DNA of 64,000 nt from Eutypella sp. D-1 (lineage: Eukaryota; Ascomycota; Sordariomycetes; Xylariales; Diatrypaceae): the NCBI GenBank assembly GCA_023313575.1, contig JAJTTP010000005.1, positions 2,232,001 to 2,296,000 of the forward strand, read 5' to 3'. Positions 23,821 through 34,642 of the stretch are shown here, piece after piece (the first letter of the stretch is position 1; every line of letters begins with the position of its first letter). Below the pieces are notes generated by a model. It was not told the DNA's origin. It ran no database searches and worked only from the letters and a program-made list of their open reading frames with translations. Position numbers and translations under genes: made by a program.

Positions 23821-25087
23821 TGCAAGTCGGGTTTCGGGCTCTGGTTAACTAAGTAGGTAACTGAGCGCAGTATTGCCCCCCGGTCTGTCGGTGCAGGGAG
23901 AAAATATGACCCCGTCGTTCCTATCACGGGGGGGGGGGGGTTGAGGGTGAAGGTGAGGGTAAGCTTCCGCTGTTTTAGTTCGGAGCTCTGGGCCGCCCGC
24001 GATTTGCGAGAGTGATTTGCGGGAAGGGCGAGACCTCTTTGTATTCTTCTCTTCCCTGTTTCACTTGCCAGCCTCTGTATACCTAGGTGTGCGAATGTAT
24101 ATATATATGTAGTCAGGTGTTCCGAGTGACTGGGTCCGGGGAGATGATTGGTTAGGCGGTAGTTATGCGGTTGAGATGAAAGCAAAACTACCTAGAATAG
24201 GAGTGGCCAAATAGAAAAACCCGGGCACGATCTCCGAAATCGACCATCTGCGCGCAAAACCCTCCTCGGGCAGTTATTATATAGGTATGTATGTAGAGAA
24301 GCCCGCACGCCCAGGTAATTGTGCTCGCAGTTTGATCATGTAGGTAGGTATAGTCCTTTCTGTAGCCATCCGAGGTCCGCGCCCCCGAAGTTGCGTTACG
24401 TACTACTTCTTAAAACTACTTACCGGTAGGTAAGCTTCACTTTTATAGTCCAATCCATATCTGGGGTATGTATGTAGATTGGCCGGCCCGCTAAAGGGGG
24501 GGGGGGGAGGCCGAGAGGAGCTTAGAGCGAAGCTACCCCAACCTTTGGAGAACTTGTCTTGGTTGACCCCCCGTTCGTCCCCTCCACATGGTAGCAAATT
24601 GTCGTCATCTTCACGTGTCTATATAGACTTACCGGCCATCTATAGATAATGTCACGGGCAGCTTTTGTATGCATGGGGGTTGCTGACGCACAACTTGCAA
24701 GAAAGCCCGGGTTATGTCCAGTCTTTTTTTTTTTTTTTTTTTTTTTAAATATTTAAAGATTCAGGTAGTAACGCAAATGCGTGATTTATTCGAAAATGAA
24801 ACAATACTAGCTAGCTTCCATGGGACCACGGTGACTCGGAGTATACGCCGATGCACACCGGGCCTCTCTAATAGCCGGCCGAAACCCTGCTGAACTCTCA
24901 TGGGTACCCGACCGAGCTGTGAGCAAATAAGGGGATCCTTAAAATATTGGTAGCGTTGTAAAAGCATTAGCTTTCTCTTCCCTTCGTAGTTAGGTACCTG
25001 GATATCACTGAGCGTAGAGCAAGGCGGGGACAAGGAATTTGTACAATTATATGATCTGTATATTTATATAGAGTATCACGACGATGC
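23821..25087. other. Intergenic region with homopolymer runs
   Basis: Contains poly-G runs near 23928-23940 and 24496-24507 and a 23-nt T-run at 24724-24746 followed by AAATATTTAAAG. It holds the promoter of the 93-aa ORF and the 3' end of the dehydrogenase gene. No coding frame is supportable. Confidence 0.5.
24724..24746. repeat. Poly-T run, 23 nt
   Basis: Uninterrupted T23, directly followed by an AT-only stretch. It could be a length-variable homopolymer or the tail of an inserted retro-copy in minus orientation. I saw no flanking coding remnant. Confidence 0.8.
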
Positions 25088-26347
25088 TTACGTCGCTTTC
25101 TTCCCCTTCCGCCGGGAGTTCTTTTTCTCGGCCTCCTTGCCCTTCTTGATCGTGTTGACCAGCGCATCGACCTCGCTAGCCTTCTCCTTCTCCTTCTCCG
25201 CCTTCTCCCTCTCCTCGCGGCGCTTCTTCTCCTGCGCCCGGAGGGCCGCCTGCTCCTTCTCGGTCTTCTCGATGAGGGCGTCGCTGTGCTCCCAGAGCTT
25301 GCGGGCGACCTCCTCGTCGCGCACGTCGACGCGGGCGAGGTCAACCTCCCGGCACTCCTTGACGAGGCGGGCGCCAGGCTCGCGGCGCAGGCTCGAGTCC
25401 ATGACGGCGTGGAGCAGGGACTGGGCGGCCATCTCGGGGCTCTTCAGAAACATCCACGGCACAGCATAGGCGGCGAGGTAGACCGCCAGGCCCCAGAGGG
25501 AGCCGCGGGTGAGCCAGCGGCGCATGCCGGGGGTGCGCGCGTAGCCCGGGTCGACGAACACGACGCGCGCGTTCATCGGCAGCTGATCCGGCCGCTTGTA
25601 AGCGTCGAGGTGCTTCTGGAAGGCGTGGCCGAAGACCATGAGCGCGAGCTTGCTGCGCGCGTACGCGGCCGTCGGCGTCCAGCGCTTCTTGTCGAGCGCC
25701 TCGCTCAGCGGCGGCGACGCGATGTACGAGGAGCAGGTGGGGATGATGACGCGGACGTCGCGGTCGAAGGGCTGGGCGCGCAGCGCGGGGCTCAGGATCC
25801 CCAGCAGGTGGAAGTTCGCGAGGTAGTTCACCATCCAGGTCTCCTCGATGCCCTCGGCGGTCTGGGTGCGGCGGCGGCCCGGCGGCGTGAGCGTCGCCGC
25901 GCACAGGATCAGCATGTCGAGGCGCCGCGGCGGCGCGTTGTCGATCCACTTCGTCGCGAACTGCCGGATGCTGTGTAGCGAGCTGAGGTCGACCTGCTCG
26001 GCGTAGATCATCTGGTTCTTGGTCTGCTGGCGTAGGTCGCCCACGAAGTCGGCAAGGAACGGGTTCGAGGGCGGCAGGCGGGTCAGGAGCACGATCTGCG
26101 CCCCCCGCTGAGCCAGCTCCTTGGTCACCACGGCCCCGATGCCCGACGTTCCGCCTGTGATCATGACCACCTTCCCGTGCATCTTCGTCTCGGCCGTATT
26201 CGAGGCTCCGCTGCTATAGACCTTGAGCAGCCACAGGGTACCCACAATGGCCACGACTTGGAATGCCAACCACGGGTCCCGCACCCACTGGGGTACCCAT
26301 GCCGGAAAGCCGTTTTCGAGGATCTCCTCGAGGATCGGGAGCACCAT
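25088..26347 (-). CDS. Membrane-anchored short-chain dehydrogenase (Env9/RDH-like)
   Basis: Intronless, 419 residues. This is a classical SDR with a Rossmann fold: cofactor motif TGGTSGIG at 64-71, LCAAT at 148-152, a Ser in PTCSSYIASP (about 206-207) and the catalytic YARSK (Tyr229, Lys233). A hydrophobic segment at about 29-45 (FQVVAIVGTLWLLKVY) precedes the domain and should anchor it, probably to the ER or lipid droplets as for yeast Env9 and retinol dehydrogenase-type SDRs. The last 60 residues are a Lys/Glu-rich probable coiled coil (KKRREEREKAEKEKEK). The substrate is unknown; oxidoreduction of a lipid-like alcohol or ketone is inferred from the family. GC3 is very high. It is divergent from the G-patch gene. 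Confidence 0.88.
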   Translation of the reverse strand: MVLPILEEILENGFPAWVPQWVRDPWLAFQVVAIVGTLWLLKVYSSGASNTAETKMHGKVVMITGGTSGIGAVVTKELAQRGAQIVLLTRLPPSNPFLADFVGDLRQQTKNQMIYAEQVDLSSLHSIRQFATKWIDNAPPRRLDMLILCAATLTPPGRRRTQTAEGIEETWMVNYLANFHLLGILSPALRAQPFDRDVRVIIPTCSSYIASPPLSEALDKKRWTPTAAYARSKLALMVFGHAFQKHLDAYKRPDQLPMNARVVFVDPGYARTPGMRRWLTRGSLWGLAVYLAAYAVPWMFLKSPEMAAQSLLHAVMDSSLRREPGARLVKECREVDLARVDVRDEEVARKLWEHSDALIEKTEKEQAALRAQEKKRREEREKAEKEKEKASEVDALVNTIKKGKEAEKKNSRRKGKKAT

Positions 26348-27116
26348 AGTTGGAAAGTGGGTGGGTGTTGTCAGGTGTTGGGAGTAAACGAGTGACGGGT
26401 GTATATATATCTACCTAGGTATATATATAATACTTAAGTATCTTTGGTGTTTCAGGGGACCTTCATATCATGTTGACTACGGTCGGTTCGGAACGGGGGA
26501 TTCGGGAGGTCAGTGGTCGCTCAATGGGAGGTCGATTGCTGCTGCATGCTGATGTAAAGTTGTTCTTCTTTTGTTGACTTGTTTGCTTACCTAGTAGTCT
26601 GCTTGGAAGAAATTTAGACAGACAGCTATGTCAACTTGAAAAGCATCCAATACTATGGTACAAAAAAAGATGTACGTGTTATACGTGTACTATGCAAGTA
26701 CGTAATGCGACAGGGTTCCCACTTTAGATCAGCTCTCAACTCCCGTACCTACCCCTAGGTACCTACCTTAGGTACCTATCTTGGTACCCTACCAACCTTC
26801 AAGGGGTAGCGCCTCCCACCCGACCTGGACAGCTGCCAGACCGATATCCGAATCCACTTTTGCCGCTTTATGCACTTGGTAGAAGGTACGTACCTTCTCA
26901 GCTAAGGAAGTACCTCCAAGGCGTCTACCTATTACTCACTTGAAGTCTTGAACAACTCTATCCGCCACCGTCGAGAACATCGCAACTTCTGATCAATAAT
27001 ACATCATCATCCAGTTACTAACCTGGATTTTGTGTTGTTCGCTCTTCTTGAAAAAAGTCGGCCTTATTTCATACGAACCTAAGGGGGTTACTTATCACCA
27101 TCAGGAGCCAGGGGCG
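26348..27116. promoter_or_regulatory. Divergent promoter region, dehydrogenase / G-patch gene
   Basis: About 770 bp between divergent starts. Contains an exact TACCTAGGTA at 26412 and a dense cluster of GGTACCT/AGGTACC words at 26750-26790. No specific factor site can be named. Confidence 0.55.
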
Positions 27117-27878
27117 ATGGCGGATCGGGAAGATCGTGGTGATCCGTTCGAGGATGATCCCGAATATAGTATTCCGCTTCAACACAAGCGACCGTTTGGG
27201 TCGGGGCTGAAGCGGAAAAGGGTCGTCTTCGTCCCCGCGTCTTCGGGAGACCTCAACAGCACAGAAGAGAGCACGCGGCCGAAACCCTCGAAATCGGTTT
27301 CGGACCTTTATCTCAGCCTGGTCCTGCCCAAGGATAGCAGCGGCAGCGGCAGCGACCATGATCCAGCCAGGAAAGCTGCCCCGGCACCAGCACAGGAGCC
27401 CGCCGTCTGCGAGGTCTGCCAGTTACCGCTGGACGAAGGCGCCGGGGAGCAGCCAGCAGACGGCACAGGACCCTCCCCTGCCACGCGACCGCACGAGGCA
27501 ACAATCGCCCACCAGGTGTGCATGAGCCACTCGCACCCACCGTCGGCGCTCGACCGCTCGCGGATGGGCATGAGCGTGCTGCAGTCGCAGGGCTGGGACC
27601 CCGACTCGAGGCGCGGGCTGGGCGCCTCCCAGCAGGGCATCCAGTTTCCCCTGAAGGCGCGGCCCAAGGACGATACCCTGGGCATAGGGGTCGAGGTGCC
27701 CAAGGATTTTGCGCCGGCCGACGGGAGGATGAAGAAGAAGAAGAAGGAGAAGGCGCAGCAGCCGTACGATGCGAAAAAGGTGCGGAAGATGGTGGCTGAC
27801 GATAGGAGAAGGACGGAGAGGTTGAGGGAGAGGATTTTCGGTAACTCGGATGTTGAGAAGTACTTAGGAGGGGGGTAA
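27117..27878 (+). CDS. G-patch domain protein (GPANK1-like)
   Basis: Intronless, 253 residues from ATG 27117. The frame extends further upstream, but MADREDRGDPFEDD looks like the natural start. Residues 15-42 (PEYSIPLQHKRPFGSGLKRKR) are conserved-looking. A Cys/His cluster follows (CEVC at 98-101, then HQVCMSHSH at 132-140), spaced like a small zinc-binding module. The G-patch is about 149-193: RMGMSVLQSQGWDPDSRRGL, then GIQFPLKARPKDDTLGIG. The C-terminus is basic and helical (MKKKKKEK...RRRTERLRERIFG). G-patch proteins usually bind RNA and activate DEAH helicases or act in splicing and ribosome biogenesis. Which helicase partner applies here is not visible. Resemblance to animal GPANK1 is by domain layout only. 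Confidence 0.8.
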   Translation: MADREDRGDPFEDDPEYSIPLQHKRPFGSGLKRKRVVFVPASSGDLNSTEESTRPKPSKSVSDLYLSLVLPKDSSGSGSDHDPARKAAPAPAQEPAVCEVCQLPLDEGAGEQPADGTGPSPATRPHEATIAHQVCMSHSHPPSALDRSRMGMSVLQSQGWDPDSRRGLGASQQGIQFPLKARPKDDTLGIGVEVPKDFAPADGRMKKKKKEKAQQPYDAKKVRKMVADDRRRTERLRERIFGNSDVEKYLGGG

Positions 27879-29231
27879 GGGTGATAGGGGGCCCTTGAGA
27901 GGGGAGGGGTTGGACAGTGATCTTTTCTTTAGGTGACTATGGTCTATCCTACCCGGGCCCGGACGCGACGCGGCTCTTTACGATTTACGGACATTGCTAG
28001 AGATACCCATTTGTTTTTTACGGTGTAGATACATACATAGGAACTTGATCATAAAAATTTGGGATAGGGCAACGAGCGCATTAATTATACCTGTTAAGTG
28101 ATATCCCCTACCTGGCCATGGATATGCACATAATCTACCGATAGTCCAGGTACACAGCTGAGACTGCCGGATGTCTGGACCTTGTAACCAATCAGGTGTG
28201 GTCGTTCTGCATAAATGGAGAATGTGTAGCAGATGTATCTATCATATGTACTTTGGTTTAAGCAGGTACCTAAATAGGTACCTGTAGCTACCTGGTATAA
28301 GCGGTCAATGTCACAAGTATGTCAGTCGCATATCGCATTCTTTAATTCTTTAGTTAGTTCTTGGTTCTTTGATTTCCCTTTTTGGTTCTTGCATTGATGG
28401 AGGGAACCCCACCAACAAGCCAAGCAACCAAGCACCCAAGACAAGTAAAGTCCAGTCCAGTGAAGTAAACTGAAATCAAACCTACCTAACCTAAGTACTT
28501 GCTCAAACTTTGAACTTACAACTCACAATTCTCTTTTTTTAATCTCAAAAGCCATCTCCAAGGCCTGTTTCTTGTACAATGCGAAACCAAGCAAAATATT
28601 GTTACCTAAGTACTTGACCCTCATTACTCCAGTTCAAGTATTCTGTACCCTTCTAATATTCGAACCTTGACCTTGATTGAATATATCGACTCCCTTTTAG
28701 CCAGATAAAACATCCAGAAAAGACATCCAGAAAGACATGGTTCAATTCTGATTCCTCCTGCTTGACGAGTCAAAGGGAAAAAAACGTCCATAAACCCCCC
28801 TTATAACCCCCCCTTTACCCCTCCCCCTATCTTTAGCTGCTTGTGTCCGCCGATGCTGTCCGTGTTGGCTTTAGTTTTGAAATATCCATTACCTCAGTCA
28901 TTACTTCTAATAATCACACCACACCACACTGCACAACATCACTAGACTCCGACTCCGACTCCGACAACGACGACGACTTGGATTGGCTGGCCGACTCGCC
29001 GGGAACCTCGAAACCTCCTCCAAGGTAACCAACCACCATCACTTACCATCCCTCGTCTCCAGTAGCCAGCCGTAGCCCATAGGACCGTGGGATCCGTGAC
29101 CAACCGAAGCTTTTGCCCGTCCTCCCCCCGCGTCACCCCCCCGCGTCACCCCCCGCGTCACACCTTAGATCAAACACACCAAAGTCTTCTACGAACCTCC
29201 CGGATAGGCGCCGGAAGGGCCAGACGATAGG
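27879..29231. other. Intergenic region and probable SEC1 leader
   Basis: 3' flank of the G-patch gene and the promoter/leader of SEC1. An open frame at 28843-29028 ends in DSDSDSDNDDDLDWLADSPG next to an AAG|GTAACC donor-like site and may be a leader exon or upstream ORF. A tandem CCCCCGCGTCA array lies at 29124-29163. Confidence 0.45.
29124..29163. repeat. Tandem repeat, unit CCCCCGCGTCA x3
   Basis: Three consecutive C-run plus GCGTCA units about 70-110 bp upstream of the SEC1 start codon. Confidence 0.85.
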
Positions 29232-31863
29232 ATGGGGGTTTCTATCATCAACGAGCAGCGCCAAGGTGAGTGCAAAGAGTGCAATGAGTGCAGATCCCCC
29301 CCCTCAACATGGACCCAACATGGACGGCCTCAACATCAACATCAATTTTCATACCGAGAAGGGATCATGGGTCAGGGGCTTCACCGAGATCGACCAAGCT
29401 GACACAATGGGATATTCTTTTCTGGCACGCAGTCATCATAGAAACCATACGTCGTATCACTGCTGGAGACGTGAGTGCTCAACGTTGCCTAGTACCTTTG
29501 CTTTGCAGTAGATATGAGATGGGAGCAGCACCGAGACGCTAATACAGCCCTCCTCCCCTTTTTATTAGTGGAAAATTCTAGTCGTCGATGAAGGCTCCAA
29601 GAAGATCATAGAGAATGTCGTGAAGGAAGATGACATCCTCACACATAATGTTGCTAGTATGCTTCTTCTTCTTCTCCTGCCCCTTGGAACGATAGCAAGG
29701 TCGCTAAATTGGTCGGTTCAGATATCGAGCGAATCGAGGAGAAGAGGGATATGAACCCTTCCATGGACGCTATCTACCTCCTTTCCCCGCAAGCGCACAT
29801 CGTCGACTGCCTCCTCGCCGACATCGATCGAAGACGATACAAGACATGTTTTCTGGTGTGGACTTCGGTGCTCGACCCGCAGCTGAGACGGAAAATAGAC
29901 GGGTCGCCGTTCGCAAAGCAGGCCATAGCCGGCTTCGAAACCCTGACGATCGACTTTTACCCCCGAGAATCCCATTTGATCACATTTAGAGATCCCTGGA
30001 GCTTTCCTGTCTTATACCATCCGGCTTGCAATGGACTGGTCCGGAAGCATATGCAGGACTTAGCCCAAAAGGTCGGTTGCTCTCTTCTGCTTTTCTCCCG
30101 GCAGCTCTCAGCTTATACCTAAGTGACAGATCACCGGCCTGTGCGTGTCTCTGGGTGAATACCCCAAGGTCCGTTATTATCGCCCGAAGAATCCGACACA
30201 CGAAGCAAGCGTATTATGTTCCCACCTGGCACGTTTCATCTCGGAGGAATTAGACGAATACGCGCAGTGGAACCCGAACTTCCCCCCGCCCAGTTCAAGA
30301 CCACAGGGAGTGCTCATTGTGACAGATCGATCCATGGATCTCATGGCCCCCTTAATACATGAGTTCACGTATCAGGCTATGGCACACGATCTTCTCCCTA
30401 TTAAGGATGGGGACAAGACGACGTACCGTTTAATGATTAACGAGGGGACTCGGGAGGCGGAGGAGAAAGACATGGAGCTGGCGGAGAAGGACAAGATCTG
30501 GGTGGAAAATCGGCATAGGCACATGAAGGACACCATTGATAAGTTGATGGCCGACTTCCGTAAATTCCTCCAGCAAAACCCCCATTTCGTCAACTCGGAC
30601 GCCAACACCACCAACTTGAATGCGATTAAGGATATGATGGCGGGGCTGCCCCAGTTTCAGGAGATGAAGGAGACGTACTCCTTGCATATGAACATGGCGC
30701 AGGCTTGCATGGATCTCTTCCAGCACCGCAAGCTCAACGAGCTATCACCTATCGAACAGAACATGGCCACCGGGCTTGACGAGGACAACCGGAAGCCGAA
30801 ACACGTATTGGAGGCCGTCGTCCGGCTGCTCGACGACGAGGCCATACCCCAGCCGGACCGCCTGCGCCTCATCATGATGTACCTGCTCTACCGGGACGGC
30901 GTAATTCCCGAGGACATCAATCGGTTGCTGGCACACGCAGCGCTCCCGCCCAAGGATGCCGATATTATCGCGAATATGGAATTAATAGGGGGACGCACGA
31001 CTCATGGCCTCAAAGACCCCCGGAGGGAAAACCCGCCCCTATTTCCCCCCGACATCAAGGGGCCGATAGACGAGGAGAGCTACATGTCGCGTTTCAACCC
31101 CGTGCTGAAGTCCATGCTGGAGAACATGTGCAAGGGCATGCTCGATCAGACGGTGTTCCCGTACGTCAAGCCGCCGCTTGACCCGAACGAGGATGCGCTG
31201 GCGAGCCAGGGCTCGCTGCGGGCGGCGAAGCCGAGCTGGGCTGGAGCGGGCCGACGACAGGTGGACAACAAGCAGCGCGTGATTGTGTTCATGGCGGGCG
31301 GGGCGACGTTCTCGGAGAGCCGGGCGTGCTACGAGGTCAGCGCCGCGATGAACCGCGACGTCTTCCTCGCCACTAGTCACATGCTGACCCCGGGGCTCTT
31401 CGTCCGCCAAGTCGGCGACCTCAGCGTCGACAAGCACCGCCTCGACCTCCCTATGGAACGCCCCGCCCCGCGCGCCCCCGCCCATCTCTTCGAGCGCGAG
31501 CGCCCCACTCCACCCCCCATGGGCATGGGCATGAGCTCCGGCCAGCCACGTCCTCCTCCACCAGGAGGCGCCCACCACGGCGGGATCCCGCCGCGCCCAC
31601 AGCCGGGCCAGCGCCCGGGTGGCCCGCAGCCGCCGACGCAAGCCATGGCGGGCATGTCGCTGGGTGGCGGTCCGGCACCGGGCAGGCCGCCGCAGCCCCC
31701 GCAGCAGTCGCTGGCGGCGGCCAACGGTGGTGGTCCCGGGGGGCCGGGCCTCGGCCACCAACGCGAGCACAGCACGGCGTCCGCGTCCTCGGTCGGCAGT
31801 AAGCCCCACAAGCTGGAGAAAGAGAAGAAGAAGCGGAATTTCCTCGGCCTCAAGAAGAGCTAG
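29232..31863 (+). CDS. SEC1: Sec1/Munc18 exocytosis protein SEC1
   Basis: An SM protein that binds the plasma-membrane syntaxin/SNARE bundle and promotes exocytic vesicle fusion. Five exons: 29232-29265, 29433-29470, 29569-29656, 29722-30071 and 30130-31863, giving 747 residues. Junctions read MGVSIINEQRQ|VIIETIRRITAGD|WKILVVDEGSKK, then HNVA|NIERIEEKRDMNPSMDAIY, then LAQK|ITGLCVSLGEYPKVRYY, the expected SM N-terminal order. Later landmarks are LIVTDRSMDLMAPLIHEFTYQAM and VFMAGGATFSESRACYEVS. From about residue 612 a Pro/Gly-rich tail of about 135 residues follows, ending in the basic block KPHKLEKEKKKRNFLGLKKS. Yeast Sec1 also has a C-terminal tail, but this one is much more proline-rich. 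Introns are 58-167 nt with standard signals. Confidence 0.95.
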
Positions 31864-34642
31864 ATCCAAGCAAGGAGGGCAAAGCAATCACAAACTCGCG
31901 CTGGTACGGGATCGCGCGAGTTGCCTGGTCTAGGCACATTCCCATCTCGCTGCCGTTCGATACCATGGGCCCTTCCCCTCCCTGCCTGTGCTAGATGGTG
32001 TGTGTGGCTTCGGTTCCGAGATGGGGTCAGCACGAGTGGTATACTGCTCGCGCATCCAGCCACCGGGGCGCGGGATGTAGTAGCTTAGTCTAACTTCGTA
32101 ACGTGACGCTGGGCGGAGCTGGCTGGCCGGCCGGCCGACCTGGCACCGGAAGCCCTTGCTTCTCTGCCGCTCCTGTGCCTAAGTTAAGTTAGCCCTGGCT
32201 GACCTATCTGGCTCTTCGCAGTCCAGCAGGCAGCGAAGGAATTGAGAAAGAGGCCGGAAGTTGGGGTTGGGGTTGGGGATTAGGGGTTGGACACCGAGTA
32301 GAGTTGGGATGGGATGGGATGGGGGGGGGGGGGGGGGTCGGAAAGTTAGTTTCTTTTTCTTTCATACTCTTCCCAAGTCTAGTACTCATCGAAAGCAAAG
32401 CAAAGCAGAGAGAGAAAGTTAGAGAAAGCACGCATGGCGTTTAGGGAGTTTTTCATTTCCTTCCGTCCACCACCACCTTTTCTCTAATCTTTTTTTTCTT
32501 CCCATCTTTTAATTATGACTTTCCGATTTTGTTGACCTCTAACCGACTTCTCCTTGAACTTGAACCTTTTTTACTTTAGAGTTTTTTTTATTACCCATGT
32601 CTCTTCTCAGCACCGGAAGCCCTCACGCTTTTTCTTCTTCTTTTCCTTCTGGGCAAATCACCCGTGCTTTGTGCTGTGCCCGTCCATTGTCTTACGTATA
32701 CTTATGTATATGTATCTATCTACTTGCAGTAAACAACCGCACCACCCCATTTACCCCCCACTCGCCCCCCCCCCTTTTAATCCTTGGGTAAGGTTTTCAG
32801 GTGTGGATTTCTAGTTCTGCCCATAGGTCAGCCAGCCAAACCGGCTCGGTGGGTGGGATTCGGGGATGGAGGAGCGTGTTATTCACGTGGCTTGGGTGAG
32901 CTGTGGTATTGTGGTGGCAGGTTGTAGATATTTTATACCTTCTGAGTAACTTCGAGGCTTCCTCTTCTCTTCGTCAAGTAAAGCTCTACCCTACCTGCCT
33001 CCCCCCTCCTTGCTCACCTACTTGATTAAATATTCGTCCTGAGACACACGAGCTTTAGTGTAAATATAGTATATAGAATATAGTATATCTAATGCAGTAT
33101 ATAGTATAAGTATAATCTACTTAGGTATGAATAATACAAATTGGACTTTTACATCCAGATCCAACATATTCGCAGCGGCCATCTCATTCCCTCATTCATC
33201 ACTCCCACCACTACTACATAAGATCGGGAGTATTTTCGAGTCGAGGATGGAATTTTACCGCCCCTACCCTTCTCCTTCCCCCCTATAAGTTTAGTATCAC
33301 GTTACGTTCCGCAGACCCTCGGGCAGAGAGCCAAGAACTACCCGTATGAAGTTGCATTGCGCATCTGTATATACATGCTTCATCTCATATGCCACGGAGC
33401 GTACGGCGTCGTTAGCAGGGAGGGATGGTAGTTGTATATAGGTAGGTAGTTAAGTAGGTCTATAGGGGCAAGTAGGTAAGTTAGGAGGAAGTATCTAAGG
33501 CGGTACGCGAATGGGGGGTGTTTGTCCTGCACTTCATATTTTTCATGTTGCCCTACCCCTTACGCTTCCACTTACCCTTACACTTACACTTATATCCAAA
33601 CAGAAACGGAACAAGGCAGTTGTGTTGCTGTCGAGACAACCAAACATGACCCTAGACTAGACTATCATCATCACCTTACCTCACTTTCATAGCCTCACCG
33701 CAGCAGCAACAGAGAGCACACCTCACTCTTCCTTCTGCGTCTCATTTCCATTCCACTCCATCTCATCGGCCACGCCAAACAACGACCAAAATCAAACCAA
33801 ACCACATCAGCGACCCGGCTGGCTGGCTGGCTGGCTGGCTGGGCTGGGCCACTGGTTTTTGTCTCATTACAACATGTTGCGTGGATATTGTACATGAGGA
33901 GGGCCGGTCATAGGATTAATTAGTTACCAAGGACAACAACAAGGGTGCTTTATTAGCGATCTGCCCTTCCTTATCCACCTACTATCCATCGATCCGGCTT
34001 TGCTTGCTGCGCGTGCCATGCTCTGCTATATCATCAACCCAGGGGCTGATCTCGTCAGCCCACCCTAGAACGACCAGACCAATATTAGGAACGGGGTTTG
34101 GGGATCGTCGTGTATAGGTTTCCCCCCTCCTTCCCTCTCTCTTTTCCCTTGGGCCTGTCCTACCCTCCTCCTACATTTCTTGCCTTGTCTCGTCTTGTCT
34201 TTCCTTAAAAACAGGTCAGGGATCAGGGCCGCGCGGACTCCAGTAGCAATTGGTGGCAGTGATAGTTTCCCGAACACGATTTGATTGATTGGCTATGTGT
34301 CGGGCCCTAAAGGAGCGCAGACCTGATGTGCTGAGCAAGCTATGTATGCTACGTCGAGGTGGTACTATTCACATGTTGCTGTCCTTTGCTAACCCCTAAA
34401 TGTGGGAGGCGTAGACCGCCTATGCGGACCCCCTTTCTGATCTCATCTCTCTTCCACCTCACTCGAAGTCTCCTGTTCCACCGGTCTGTCTGTTGTTTTA
34501 AGGTATGGTGTCCTATAGTCCAACATGCAACGTAGGAATTCGTAACCAGAGGACACAAATTTAGTGCCCAAGAATAAGCTTACACATAGATTGGCCCAGT
34601 AGGTGTCATTAGTCGTTGGTTATAATAGGAGTTATCCTGCTC
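31864..34642. other. Convergent intergenic region, 2.8 kb
   Basis: Between SEC1 (+) and the eIF4E-binding protein (-). It has a poly-G run near 32322-32337, repeated AGTATATAG words near 33067-33112 and a (GGCT)n run at about 33818-33841. No supportable gene. Confidence 0.5.
33818..33841. repeat. (GGCT)n microsatellite
   Basis: About six tandem GGCT units followed by a slightly broken copy, in intergenic DNA. Confidence 0.85.

Noticed and set aside
25286..25978. Long plus-strand frame antisense to the dehydrogenase
   Set aside because: It is a GC-rich shadow of the real gene, with no motifs and Ala/Arg-rich composition.
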